Positions 22,350 through 33,029 of a stretch of 64,000 nt of DNA are shown here, piece after piece (position 1 is the stretch's first letter; every line of letters begins with the position of its first letter). The notes beneath the pieces are model-generated. The model was not told the DNA's origin. It saw only the letters and a list, made by a program, of their open reading frames with translations, and ran no database searches. The position numbers and the translations under genes are program-made. The stretch lies in NCBI GenBank assembly GCA_027596075.1, contig JADGJC010000085.1:62001-126000 (forward strand), in the 5' to 3' direction. The stretch is from Rhizophlyctis rosea (Eukaryota; Chytridiomycota; Chytridiomycetes; Rhizophlyctidales; Rhizophlyctidaceae).

Positions 22350-24512
22350 TCATTCTATCTTGGCCCTCTTCGGCCCATGGAATCCAGTGCCCTTCAACTT
22401 GCCACCTCGCTCGCTCCGCCCATCCATGAACCCTCGCCCACGCAGCGATCCAAACATTGGCGGCGGGGGCATCGACATCCCCCTCCCACCAGATCCGCCG
22501 GGCGGACCCATCATTCTCGGTGGCGGCCCTACTCCCGCCGCCCCAACCCCCGTCCCCGGCACCGCACCACCCCCAGTCCCATTCAAAAACTCCTCATAAT
22601 ACTGGCCCACATTCTCCGGACACAGCAACACCTTATGCTCGCCCTTACACCTAACACACCGATGCAACCGATGACACTGCGCAGTAGAACAAGCCCTCAA
22701 ATCACTATTCCACGCCAAACACACTTCAGTACCCCTTCCGCCCGGCGGTGGCACCACGTTACATCGAATAATCCTATGCCCCCAAGCACCACACCGTAAA
22801 CATCTGTGCTCCCTCTGACAAAGCAGATCTGCCGTCGGCGCGCACCCGTCCGTGTCGCCTTGGTTCCATTTGAAGCAGATTTGGCGCTTAGCGGTGCATT
22901 CGATGTAGGGGTGGTAGCCGGAACAAATGATACACGTGTGACGGAGCGGGCAACGCCGTTCTTTCGGGCAGACGCCGTCGCGGTTGTAATCGAGGCATAG
23001 GCCGCGGAGAGGGATGTTGCGAGATGCTGGTGGTGGTTGTGGGCCTGGGAAACGCGAAAAGGGTGGTGGGCCTCCAGAAGGACCGGCGCGGTAGCGATCT
23101 TCTGGCCCATCCGGGGCGGGGCGCTTGAGGGGCAAATCTCTATCATCTCGGCCTTGCCAACTCCTTCGTCGGTCGGCACTCCGGTCTACTTCCATCTCCA
23201 TTCGCCGGCCAGGGTGATGTTTATAATCTACATCTGAGCCGGACGCTTGCGACAACCGTCGGCGTGATGCCTCATCGTCTCCATATTTACTCGACAACGT
23301 AGTGTCACTCCAAGTTGACGCCTTCCGCCCTTCCTCCCCAAATGAGCTACGTGTATGTCCCCCATCAGAAGTCCCATTAGCCATTCCTTCCGGTCGCTTG
23401 AACTCTTCCAACTTCTTCCGCCCAGCCTTCATCCCGTCCTCATTTGCCAACAACTGCTTCGTTAATAATCTCAGCATGCCTTCAATCTTATGCTTTTCAC
23501 CAACTTCCGCCTCCCACTCTTCCTTCTTAGCGTTCAGCATCGCCGTGATTTGTTGTACTTCTCCCCAGAGTTTATCACATGTGTTATTCGCCGTCCTGAG
23601 TTTCCCTTCGTATAAACCTACTTCCGCGTTAAGTTCTGCGCGTTCTACGTCAATTCTCTTCATTATTTCCAGCTGAATTTCTAATGAGAGGTTTGGAATT
23701 GGCGGCATTTGGTGATTGTTCGCTCTCCGGCCCGACTGTTTGTCATCATCAACAGCACGAACTTCTCCCCATCCGTTTTGCAGTTCAGTATCCCTACTCA
23801 ACTCCCTTCTCCCAGTAGGAGCGTGTTTTACAGCATCACCCTTCCGCGCATCAGCTTCAAGCGCCCTCGAACTTGCCTTTCCTCCTCCTGCATGTATCCC
23901 AGCACCAGTTTCCGCATCGATTACCCGAGCCTGATTCCCAGTTTCGGGTGTACTGTGTGCCTCCAAACCACCATCCTCCTCAACTCGGCCTTGCCCTTCA
24001 CTAGAACTTTGCGTCAGCGCCAAAAGCCTTCTGAGTAGCTCTCCCGTGTCATCAGCAGGAGCTCGGCGCCCCTCGTCAGCGGGAAGTTCTTCTGGCGTGC
24101 TTGTCCGCGAATCCACCTGCGGGAAAGACGCCACCTGTCCCAGTGCCGGGTTGAACTGCATTTGCATATAGTTCTGTGCTACGCCAAAGTTGGTTCCGTT
24201 GGTGTGTGGTCCTAGCATGCCGTTAGGTAGTGGGAAATTGGGTGCCGGATTGTGGTTGAGATTGAAAATTCTAGCGAGGTTCTCGACCGATACTGCCTGG
24301 AGAAGGGATAGAGAATCGCCGGGTGGTTGTGGAGGGACGATGATCGGCTCGCTTTGCGCTGGTGATTGGAAAGGTAGGTGATCACGCGGACCAGACATCG
24401 GGCGGGTGGACGAGGAGTGCGGGTTGGACGAATAGGTGGGTTCCGACTCCGGCTCTTTCTTAATGCTGGCTAGTGGTGGAGAAGTCACAAAAGCAGGTAT
24501 ACCGGAAGCCAT
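22350..24512 (-). CDS. Zinc-finger protein with three alternating CCCH and CCHC knuckles
   Basis: A single open exon encodes about 720 residues from MASGIPAFVT at 24512; a longer in-frame start at 24698 is possible but less likely. The N-terminal third is Ser/Pro-rich. A coiled-coil region follows (IKKEP... then MKRIDVERAELNAEVGLYEG to KKLEEF, about residues 275-380), and then an Arg/Asp-rich segment. The C-terminal domain has three repeats, each a CCCH finger followed by a CCHC knuckle: CLDYNRDGVCPKERRCPLRH with CIICSGYHPYIEC; CFKWNQGDTDGC...CQREH with CLRCGAWGHRIIRC; CLAWNSDLRACSTAQCHRLH with CVRCKGEHKVLLC. The tail is Gly/Pro/Met-rich and ends KRAKIE. RNA binding is likely from the finger types; no named orthologue is recognised. 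Confidence 0.8.
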   Translation of the reverse strand: MASGIPAFVTSPPLASIKKEPESEPTYSSNPHSSSTRPMSGPRDHLPFQSPAQSEPIIVPPQPPGDSLSLLQAVSVENLARIFNLNHNPAPNFPLPNGMLGPHTNGTNFGVAQNYMQMQFNPALGQVASFPQVDSRTSTPEELPADEGRRAPADDTGELLRRLLALTQSSSEGQGRVEEDGGLEAHSTPETGNQARVIDAETGAGIHAGGGKASSRALEADARKGDAVKHAPTGRRELSRDTELQNGWGEVRAVDDDKQSGRRANNHQMPPIPNLSLEIQLEIMKRIDVERAELNAEVGLYEGKLRTANNTCDKLWGEVQQITAMLNAKKEEWEAEVGEKHKIEGMLRLLTKQLLANEDGMKAGRKKLEEFKRPEGMANGTSDGGHTRSSFGEEGRKASTWSDTTLSSKYGDDEASRRRLSQASGSDVDYKHHPGRRMEMEVDRSADRRRSWQGRDDRDLPLKRPAPDGPEDRYRAGPSGGPPPFSRFPGPQPPPASRNIPLRGLCLDYNRDGVCPKERRCPLRHTCIICSGYHPYIECTAKRQICFKWNQGDTDGCAPTADLLCQREHRCLRCGAWGHRIIRCNVVPPPGGRGTEVCLAWNSDLRACSTAQCHRLHRCVRCKGEHKVLLCPENVGQYYEEFLNGTGGGAVPGTGVGAAGVGPPPRMMGPPGGSGGRGMSMPPPPMFGSLRGRGFMDGRSERGGKLKGTGFHGPKRAKIE

Positions 24513-24933
24513 GATCCGGGACTTGCGAGTGGCTGTCGGGTGACTTCTATATGCGCTTGAAAGATTATCAATAAAGAAAACAAGGGAGTGCGAGACGTGA
24601 GAAGTGGATGGGCAGTTTAGGGTTTTCCAAGCAATCAGCAATTTATCATGGTTGGATCCCTTTGTTGCACCTTCCTTCTTTCCAGATAACGTAAGCACGT
24701 TTCAGGGTCCATACGAAGTGAACACTGGATGTCCAGCTGCCAGCCCAGCAAAAGTCAGAAAAGGTAATGGCAACATAGGTGTAGAAATTTTGACAATACC
24801 ACAACCTTTCCAAGGAGCTTCCCCAAAAATCGCACATGAACTACCATTGAATACATACAACTCCACATGCATCCGAATAACATAAATCACAATATCAGAA
24901 TATTCCGCATCTCACTAACTTTTCTCCACAACA

Positions 24934-25341
24934 TCAGAGCCTTCCTCCAACCAATGCCATCCCACTCTCCTCTCCCCCCCTTTTTAAAGCCCGCGCATGC
25001 TTCATCAAGCCCCGCGTAACTTCCCTCGGATCCAGAAGTTCCGGATCAGGACCATACACCATTCGCAGACCATCAGGCCTTACAGAGTTTTTGGGCGCAG
25101 GTCTTGGTGGGTAGCGTCGTCTTTGTGTGTTGAAAGGGTCGGATTCCTGGCGGGCTTTCACAGATGGGTGCGGTGCTGCGGGATGTTACAGAGCGGGGGA
25201 GAGGAAGGATGAAGCGTTGTCAAAGACTGTATCAATCTTGCATAGTCTGCTCTAGCCACAAATGGCGAGATTTGTACCTGCACAACATCGCGCAGCGAGA
25301 GAAAGCAGTACCATAATGATTGCTGTTAATATTGAGCGCAT
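24934..25341 (-). CDS. Small secreted protein, about 101 residues (2 exons)
   Basis: Exon 1 (25341-25278) encodes MRSILTAIIMVLLSLAARCC, a textbook signal peptide. A GTACAA donor and CCCGCAG acceptor join it in phase to exon 2 (25175-24934). The mature part begins near AAPHPSVKARQ and includes SDPFNTQRRRYPPRPAP and MVYGPDPELLDPREVTRG, ending VGGRL. It has almost no cysteine after the signal, is basic and proline-rich, and matches no family I know. The reading frame and splice are coherent; expression is unproven. Possible roles include a processed peptide (the RRR site is suggestive) or an effector-like protein. Confidence 0.55.
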
Positions 25342-26001
25342 GGCGGTGCAGGTGATGGAGGTGTGAACCGAGCTCTGTAATGAATCCTCTTAGCACTGTG
25401 TATGCCAAAATGGCAGATGCCGCTTTGTCGCGTACAATGTTGATTGCGGACGAAATATGTTGAGAATCTGAAAAGGCATCACCTCTATGCATTTGTCTCT
25501 TTTATACATTGTTCTGAATGACGTTGATGGATGTTCCGAATTCCGACTGGTTCGGAGCGTACAACGAGATGATCATGTATGCGCACGATCACCATCCAAC
25601 TGGCCCGATAGGGCCATCGCCACCATCACGGTGAAGAACGTGCGAAAACTTTCTTTCATTAGCCATAAAATCCATCATAATGCAGTGCATTAACCGCATT
25701 ATAGCAATTGGCAGACGCTGGAAAGGAAGAAGAGGCAGAAGCATAGAAGCAATTCCCCTTGAGGAGAATATGCGGAAACCCCCGAGTATCATCGACTGTA
25801 AGGTGTGCCACACATTATGCATACGATTTACATGCTTTTTTGGTTCTCTGCACGAAAGCGAAACCACCAGACACTGAGCAAACTACACTACACGACATCC
25901 CCACAGGAACACTTTCAACCACTGAAATACCTTGACCCTTCCATAAATAAATGCACCACTGCTGTACTGTGTTGCTGGTGTTTGACCTTGTCATGTTCCG
26001 T
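25342..26001. other. Intergenic region between the small secreted protein and Tra2
   Basis: Only short overlapping frames are present and no feature is supported. It contains the 5' flank of the secreted-protein gene and the 3' flank of the Tra2 gene. Confidence 0.5.
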
Positions 26002-27461
26002 TCAATGCCTGCTTCCACTCCTGCTGCGGCTTCTGGAGTGTTGTCGCTCCCGCTTCGGCGAACGAGAGTAGGACCGATGGCGCTTCGAATATCCCCCATC
26101 GTAGTCTCGGTCATCGTAGCGGTCCCGACGGTCGTAGCCACGGTCGTACCGGTCATAATCACGGGACCGGTAGCGATCTCCGTAATTGCTTCGACCGCTT
26201 CTTTCGTGGGCCCGTCCCATGAAACGCCCTGGAGTTGGCGCATGCGGGCCCCTTGTGATGGAGAAGTCTATATCGATGGCTTGTATTATTACAAGTTCGA
26301 AAAGCTGCAGGCCGCAATGAATATAAACGCACCAACTCGCAATTTCCTTTCATGTAAATCAGTGCCATCCAGCCTCTTCCTTGCTTCCACTGCATCATTG
26401 ACCTCACGGAACGTCACGAAACCATAACCCCGCGATTTGTTTGACTAGACGGACGATGTCAGATGATGTAATTCTATGAAGATGGAAAGCAGATAGCAAA
26501 GTCGCTCCTTTTCACATACGTAGTGGTCTCGGATGATGATGACTCGATCCAGTGGGCCAAATTCTCCGAAAGCCCTGTCCAGGTCGCCTTCTGTGGTGAG
26601 AAGACTCATTCCGAAGACCCCAAGTACGTTGGAAGGTTCCGGGTTTTCCTAATCAGAATGATGAGCATATACGTTCAAAAAGCGGAAATCAATGCAGAAA
26701 TATCCTTACTCTCTCCGCTGGATCAGGTCGTTGAGCACGGTATGGAGCGCTAGATACGTGGGTCAACAAAATGACCTTTATAACTTTATAAGAATGCATT
26801 GTGAGGGCTTACCGTGATCTATGAAGATGATGTTGACGAGGGTCAACAATATTTGCAAAGGGGGTGAAAACCTCGGTCAGTCATGTTCCCAAACAGTGAT
26901 CACATCCAACCGACCCAGACTTCTGCCAGTTTCACAGCGCTTGCAGGCTTGCAGAATTGTTTTGCGGTGACTTGCAGCTCTTCCCACGTACTTGCTTCCA
27001 TTTCCCCAGGGCCAATGCTTCTCACGAGCTGCAGACAAAATCCCAACGAGTCAACCAACAGCGTTCATCTCATCACCCCTCCTGCCTCACCCTCACGGCT
27101 CAAGAGCACACTGCCTAGCTATTCAGAAGGAGAATCATGCGTACCTGCTGTGCCTGTCACTGTCCGCACTTCGGCTCCGACTCCGGCTGCTGCTTCGTGA
27201 GTATGATCTGTGGCGACGACGCTTGCGATCGGGGCTGGGTGAGCGAGAGTATGAGCTGGAACGGCTGCGTGATACCTATAATCGGAAGTAACAGTTGATC
27301 GTCAGAGAAGTGCGGTGATACCCAGTGTATTTGACAACCGGGAAATGGAGCAATGCCCCAATTGCGACCGAGCTCCAGCCCTCCCCAAACTTTGAAAAAT
27401 TTGCTCAAAAAGCTTCAAAACAATTGCAACCACGCAAACTCACGGATCTCTCTCGAGCCAT
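26002..27461 (-). CDS. tra2: Transformer-2 type splicing regulator (6 exons)
   Basis: Exons 27461-27444, 27275-27145, 26750-26711, 26648-26520, 26444-26333 and 26267-26002 join to exactly 232 codons (231 residues). The first two exons give MARERS and an RS domain ([20 protein letters not shown]). The RRM begins [20 protein letters not shown] (RNP2: VLGVFGM), continues [17 protein letters not shown], and has SRGYGFVTF as RNP1. After it comes [20 protein letters not shown], the Tra2-specific linker. The C-terminus is Arg/Tyr/Asp-rich and then RS-rich ([17 protein letters not shown]). RS1-RRM-RS2 is the classic Tra2 architecture; it activates exonic splicing enhancers. Intron 2 is long here (about 394 nt), which may allow regulated inclusion of cassette sequence. 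Confidence 0.93.
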
Positions 27462-28560
27462 AGTATTGGTTGTTGCAGTGCTTCTGAGATTGGAGGGTAG
27501 CGATGGAGCGTGGGAAAGGAATTGAAGAGGTTCAGAAGAATTTTGGGAAATGCTTGAAGCTTTGGTTGATCTCACCATCCATCATGTGATCAGCTGCGCT
27601 TATGAAAATTGGTGACACATAGCTCGTGGCGCAGACGTGGAATGGTTACTAGGAGCCCAGGGTCCTATTTTAACAAAATTATATAAAATACGGGAGGAAC
27701 ATTCAAACATTTCTTCAATCGAGACTCCCACAGTCATCTTTTATCAACTCTTGAATCACTCAACGAACAACATTAGAACGTTGCATTGCGCAACACGAAG
27801 GACCAACTCCGCAGTAACAAATTACAAAACAACGACCCGCGTTGGGCTCGCCGTTGGGGCTTCCGTTAAGCAACTTGGGCATTGCCGTAGCAAACGCAAT
27901 CATCGGAAAACCCATGACAAAATAGCATTGGGTATCCTCGATGCACTTCATGGCTGTGGACCGTCATTACATCATCTCTTTGGAAAATATCGCAAATTTC
28001 AATGGAGATGGGGAGACGTTGCAAAAAGGCAGAGACGACCCATCGATGGCGTAAACAGCCCAGGAATGACCAAGTTACTGGATTGTAGCCGAAACGGTAA
28101 GAACAAATTCAGTCGTTGTTCCTTCCACCACTCACGGCGGTCGTATATGCACATTCTCCAGCTTTCCGCATTAAGTGCAGGGCCTATTCACTCACACAAA
28201 ACTTCCCTAGGAATCTTGCAAAACGTCAAAAGCCGCGTGTGTCTCTTGCAAGCCGAGTGCCCTGCGAAGGAGTTCAAACTCCTCCTGCCAATTACTTGAA
28301 GGACCCTCGCGTTCTCATCCTTGGGTCTCAACTTGGATGTTGGCACTCCTCGGTCATTGTCACACCAAAGACCAGCGCGGCCGTGTGCGCGTTGACGGAT
28401 GGCCACTCCTTCCTCTTTCGCAAATCGAGACCTGACGAACTCTGACGGCAGGCGTCATTTTGGTTGCGGAGTGTCAAAAGCAGCACAGTTGCAAGCAAAT
28501 TTCGGTGTTTTGGTCACCAATGTTCACACTTTGTAGGCTTTTTGAACGAGACGTTGTGCT
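27462..28560. other. Intergenic region, likely shared 5' region of Tra2 and the PPxY membrane gene
   Basis: The two flanking genes are divergent, so this stretch should contain both promoters. The 27637-28299 plus frame has no domain and overlaps minus-strand frames. No clear TATA element is seen. Confidence 0.45.
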
Positions 28561-29434
28561 ATGGCAATGAATTTTGTATATCTACATGCCCGTGAGGTGA
28601 GTGCCACTTACACCCGCGAACGCGCATGACCACCAAACGCGAAGCAACTCATGCAGCTTTGTGACAGTACTGGGACTCAGCAACGCCCACACCTCCAAGT
28701 TACCATTATGATGACCCGGCGGGCAAGTCCATCGGGTTTGGTTTAGTTGGGGGAGTCATATGTATCGGTGCAATAAGCTGGTGGCGGTACAAATATGTAA
28801 GTTTTTGGTCCATGAAAGATGCATTTTGCATCAAACATTGAAATGCTGCCATTCTTCCTAGAAAATGAACAAAAAGCTGAAAGATCCCGAATATCTCCCC
28901 ACCTACGGTGAAACCATCAACCTCTCAGGACGGAATGCACCCGTTCGGATAGACATTCCTGACATGCCTCCGCCGACCTATGATGTCGAAGCTATGCGAG
29001 ATATGCATGAGCATGTTCCGCACTGGATATTGGTCGAAGGATGTTGCCGGCCGGTCAGCGGAATCAGAGCTGCTGGTGGAGCTGAGGCAGGATCATCCGG
29101 AACATTGGTGGATGTGGAGGAAGGGCATGCAGGTGCACCGAATGATGTGGAAGCTGCAGAGCAGCCTAAAGACGAAGCACAAGAAGCAGAACAGCATGAG
29201 GGCGGAGCACGAGGAGAAGGACGGGCTGGCCCTGTTCCCGCAGAGATCAGCGGACCACAACCATCCGACATATTGGAGGATCAAAGACCCCCTGTCCCAT
29301 CACTAAGTGTCGTAGAATCCGCACAAGGAGCAGGAGATACAACAGACGGCATCCCTTTAATAGTAATAACACACCCACCGGATCAAAGAAAATCAATAAC
29401 AGCTGAATGGGGCCCACCGCCATCCTATGCGTGA
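28561..29434 (+). CDS. Single-pass membrane protein with three PPxY-type motifs (3 exons)
   Basis: Exons 28561-28596, 28668-28796 and 28862-29434 give 245 residues. Exon 1 (MAMNFVYLHARE) is tentative. Exon 2 contains TPPSYHYDD, then one membrane helix (IGFGLVGGVICIGAISWW) followed by basic RYKYKMNKK, which places the long C-terminal part in the cytosol. The tail has PEYLPTYGE, MPPPTYD and a terminal PPPSYA. PPxY motifs bind WW domains of NEDD4/Rsp5 ubiquitin ligases, so an adaptor or cargo role in membrane trafficking is inferred. The centre is Ala/Glu/Gly-rich with no domain. No orthologue is recognised. Confidence 0.65.
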
Positions 29435-30030
29435 CCGGGACCTGCGAGTAGATGAGGAACCTCATTGTATCATTTGTAAACTAGTGTCTTTAGTAACAAA
29501 GATTGTTGCGCGTTTGCGGGTTCAGGCGCGCTGCTATCAAAATATTTATACCTGCTTCCTTTCGATAAGGGGGAAATTCTACGATGATGGGGTCGATGGC
29601 GGAGATACCCCGGCTGCTCCTGCTTTTGTAAGAAAAAACAGCAACATGTGCTGCTTTGCGGCAAGTATGAAAGTGGACAATGTTCGAACAGTCGCTCTCC
29701 AACGGATGGATGCACGGCGACGATGAGAGACCTCAACCTGGGTTATGTTATGTCAACTCACCATAACATGCATCCGAAAATGAATCCCGTCAATGCGGAG
29801 GTACCATCGGCTGAAACATAAAGACATCATATTTTCATCGTCGAGAACTCATGACAAATATCAAGGGTTTGTCAGCTTTCACTTTTACAAGAAATATATT
29901 GCGATGATCCCAAATATTTCTCAACCATTGCAAATAAATGTGTTTGATACTAATCGGATGACTCTGATGTAATAAGTACCTACAAACAACCAATTAGCCC
30001 CTAAACGCCACCGCCGTCACAATCTCCATA
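29435..30030. other. Intergenic region between convergent genes
   Basis: This is the 3' flank of both the PPxY protein and the F-box gene. AT-rich stretches near 29870-29960 suit polyadenylation. No coding frame is supported. Confidence 0.5.
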
Positions 30031-31595
30031 CTAATCCCATTCATTTGCCGTCCCCAGAAACTTCTCCCAAAATTTCCCCTCCTCCATCTTCTCCTCACAA
30101 CTACCTTCCTCCCACCACACAAAGCGATCCACCCCCGGTCGTCCCGTCCGCTGACCCTGAGCATCCACCTCCCATTCCCGCACTTGCAATACCGTGTTAC
30201 CGCGCTTTGGGTCCAGCAACTTAGAGATGCGGAACTCGCGACGCATAGCATCAAACATCCCGAGACGGGCGCCCAAGACTCCGTACGCGGGCGGGCCTGG
30301 TTGCCCAATCGTGATGGGTGTGTTTACGTCTGTGTATGATAAGTGCCGCCAGCTAGTCAAAGCGATATTGCCAGTATTCAGCGGCCGGAAACCGATGTCG
30401 TGAAAAGGGAGAGGGAATGCGTAAAGGTGGGTGAGATCTGGAAGAGAGTAGACGTGCAGGTTGTACCACAATCTCTTGCTGCAGATGGCTTGTTTGACGA
30501 TGAGATTGAATCGCGTCATTATCAAGTCATGGCTGCCGAAATTGCCTGCCGTTGGTTTTCGTATGGCTGTTGTCGCTAGCACTTTCGAATCTGAAAGTCG
30601 ATAGAGCTTGATGGTCGACAAACGTGGTCGCCGAAGTGTTGATTGATCAGAGGGAACCCCCAAGGTCGCCGCCAGCGTTTCATTGAAAACGATGACGTTT
30701 TGGAAAGAGGATGATAGGATGGGCGATGGCAGCGAGTCACTACCGTTACGTTCACTGAAGTTGACGAGCTGTGGTCGCCACTGCTGAGGAGGGTGCTCAA
30801 TGTACAAGATATCCCCACATGTGGCGAGTTCGCCTTCGCGTTCCATAATCTCAAATGGTAAGCGAACGCCTCTTGTTGGCCGCACGACGGAAATGCTTTC
30901 GTCAGGAAATCTTTCACGCCATAATTTGTGAGGATCATGATGAGTTCCCTCATAGGCGGACAAGGCAGTGAACACGTGCTCTGGTCGAGTTCCAAAAACA
31001 TTCTTCGAGTCCGTAACCACGTCCATGTTCTCCCGCTTCACGTTGACCGGCACGCTTCTCATCACCGCATCGTAAGATTCCGGTCTCAAGATCCTGATTT
31101 CCGGCGTCCAAGGTCTCGACCAAGCCCACCACAAGCAGACGACATCCCGCCAATTTTCTTTTCCCCAAAGCACGGGCAAGCAACCAGAAGGAAACGCGGT
31201 GAGGAGCTTTGGTTTCCAGATCGCCGTGGTCTCGGTTCGGCTGATGTCACACCACTGACGGCAGACTTGTTCGCAGAGGAGGAGAGTTGGCACGGAGAAG
31301 GGGGCGAAGATTGTGATAAGGACGTCGAGGTCTCCTGCGTTTGTGTTCCCGTAGGGTCGGTCCCAGCTCTTCACTCTCCTCTCAACGTCATCATTCAGGA
31401 CAAACTTCCCAAACGGAGAAACGTCGGGAGGTTCAGAGCGTGCGCGACGGAGCTGTAATGATTCTTGAGCTTAAATCCAACAACCGTCAACTATAAAATG
31501 ACTTACGGGGTTGGGAGTAGCCTGTAGCACGGGCGGAGCTGGAACTTGTGATGGTCGAGGCAGTCGGCTTCGATCTTGAGCGGCCGCGCGGGAAA
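30031..31595 (-). CDS. F-box protein, founder of a small local family
   Basis: The main exon 31452-30031 (474 codons) opens LRRARSEPPDV and carries an F-box-like helix set, DLDVLITIFAPFSVPTLLLC followed by EQVCRQWCDI, at about residues 40-75. The body has no named domain. Conserved blocks include ATCGDILYIEH, VIVFNETLAATLG, TIKLYRLSDSKVLATT, MTRFNLIVKQ, LNTGNIAL and REWEVDAQGQRTGRPGVDRF; these recur in two decayed copies in the window. A preceding exon 31595-31507 (SRAAAQDRSRLPRPSQV...) splices on in phase 0 through GTAAGT. Further N-terminal sequence may lie in the P/Q-rich frame upstream. F-box proteins act as SCF ubiquitin ligase receptors. Confidence 0.7.
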
Positions 31596-32201
31596 CTAAT
31601 GATGAGGCATGTGCAAAGGCAACAAGAAGGCAGCCAGGGTTTGTCTCGCTGGTGTTTGTTGCGCTTGACGACCAAGTCCTATGGCGATTGGATGCCTTCT
31701 TGTTGAAGCAACCGGGGTTTGTCTCGCTGGTGTTGGTTGCGCTTGATGATGAGGTCCAGTCTGCCTCACCGATGGAGTTTGAGGTGGTTGATTGCGAGGC
31801 ACGCCTTGCCTGGATGACGCCTGTTCTGGAGTTGCTTGCTTTTCTGGGGACGGCTGATGATACAACTCCATCACATTCACGCCCGCAATAGCCTGTCTGC
31901 GCATCATACCAGCAGCTGGGGGCAAGGGTTGGTTATCGGGCTTTGGATATCCGTATGACTTTTGTCCTGCACTGGGAGGCATGCCGAAAGATTGTTGGGC
32001 CGGGGAACCGAATCCAGTTTGAAAAGTGTATGGGCCGCTCCAAGGCGAGGTGCTGGCGGGGTTGTCTGTCATAGGTGGCTGATTGCGGGGCACGCCTGGC
32101 CTGGATGACGTCTGTTCTGGAGTTGTTTGACTTTCGAGGCTTCTGTGATCGGTCTGTTGTGCGGGTTTGTGTTGGCGATCGACCTGGTGCGGCGGGAACA
32201 T
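31596..32201 (-). CDS. P/Q/T-rich open frame with internal repeats, possible 5' part of the F-box gene
   Basis: From MFPPHQVDRQHKP at 32201 the frame runs open with repeated segments: TPEQTSSRPGVPRNQPP and TPEQASSRQGVPRNQPP, and a doubled QTPARQT block. At DNA level the 31776-31845 stretch is repeated at 32070-32137, and 31631-31675 at 31708-31752. It could join the F-box exon at 31595 through a weak GTCGTC donor (phase 1). Alternatively it is a separate low-complexity protein or non-coding repeat. No domain is present. Confidence 0.35.
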   Translation of the reverse strand: MFPPHQVDRQHKPAQQTDHRSLESQTTPEQTSSRPGVPRNQPPMTDNPASTSPWSGPYTFQTGFGSPAQQSFGMPPSAGQKSYGYPKPDNQPLPPAAGMMRRQAIAGVNVMELYHQPSPEKQATPEQASSRQGVPRNQPPQTPSVRQTGPHHQAQPTPARQTPVASTRRHPIAIGLGRQAQQTPARQTLAAFLLPLHMPHH

Positions 32202-33029
32202 TCTGTGTGAACGATCGACTGGTCGTGGAGGGAAGGGAAAGTAAGGATGAAGATCCAGACGGATGTGCTGGTATGATTGTATCGTTTGCAAGCAGGCCAA
32301 GCGGGTTGTGGCTATTGTTAGCTAATGGGCTCGCTTAGTAAGCAAGACCCTGCCAGGAGGATCGCTCTCCCTATCCAAACCCAATTACTATTAGATCGGA
32401 GGAAGTTTGGCATAATACCGGCAGGGTTTGGTGCAAATTCCCAGCTGCTATGGCTTTTAAAGCCTACAGCGGCCTATGATTTAGCGAATGGTATGCAATA
32501 TGTATACTATGTCTAAAATTGGATGGATGTCATGGCAAAGGGATGGAAAATGTGATCAAGAGAAACCAATGCAATATGATGAGGTATGCCGAGTCTTTAT
32601 GTTGAGAGTCAATGTTTATTCCTTTACTTCCATGTGAAGCTCTTTTGAGTGCAAGTATAATGGTAGCATTGTGGCCGAACCTCCCACTCCATTTATGGCT
32701 GATTGCAGGCAACTCCCCAAATCCCATTGAGAACTCATATCAAATTTAACTAAAATCTGAGCTTTCGCATTCACGACTAATATCCCGGTTCCCAACTGCG
32801 CCAAATGTGGCAATCTAATGCCAATATTAGTCGGACTACTCTTATGTAAACATACACCTAACCCGCCCCCGAACTTCACCCCCGGCACAAAATGTCCTCA
32901 TCCTCCTCCCCGTCATCTCCTTGCGCCTGTGCAAAATCCCGACCCCGAATCAACACAAACTGCCCCCGTCCATGTGCCGCCCACGCGTACCCCTCCCCCG
33001 ACCACAACTCCACTATCTCCTCCCGACTA
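32202..33029. other. Intergenic region
   Basis: This lies upstream of the P/Q-rich frame and downstream of the decayed F-box relative. Only short frames are seen and no feature is supported. Confidence 0.45.

Noticed and set aside
25815..26243. 142-codon minus frame overlapping the Tra2 C-terminal exon
   Set aside because: It is the wrong frame of the RS/Tyr-rich exon; the Tra2 frame explains the sequence.
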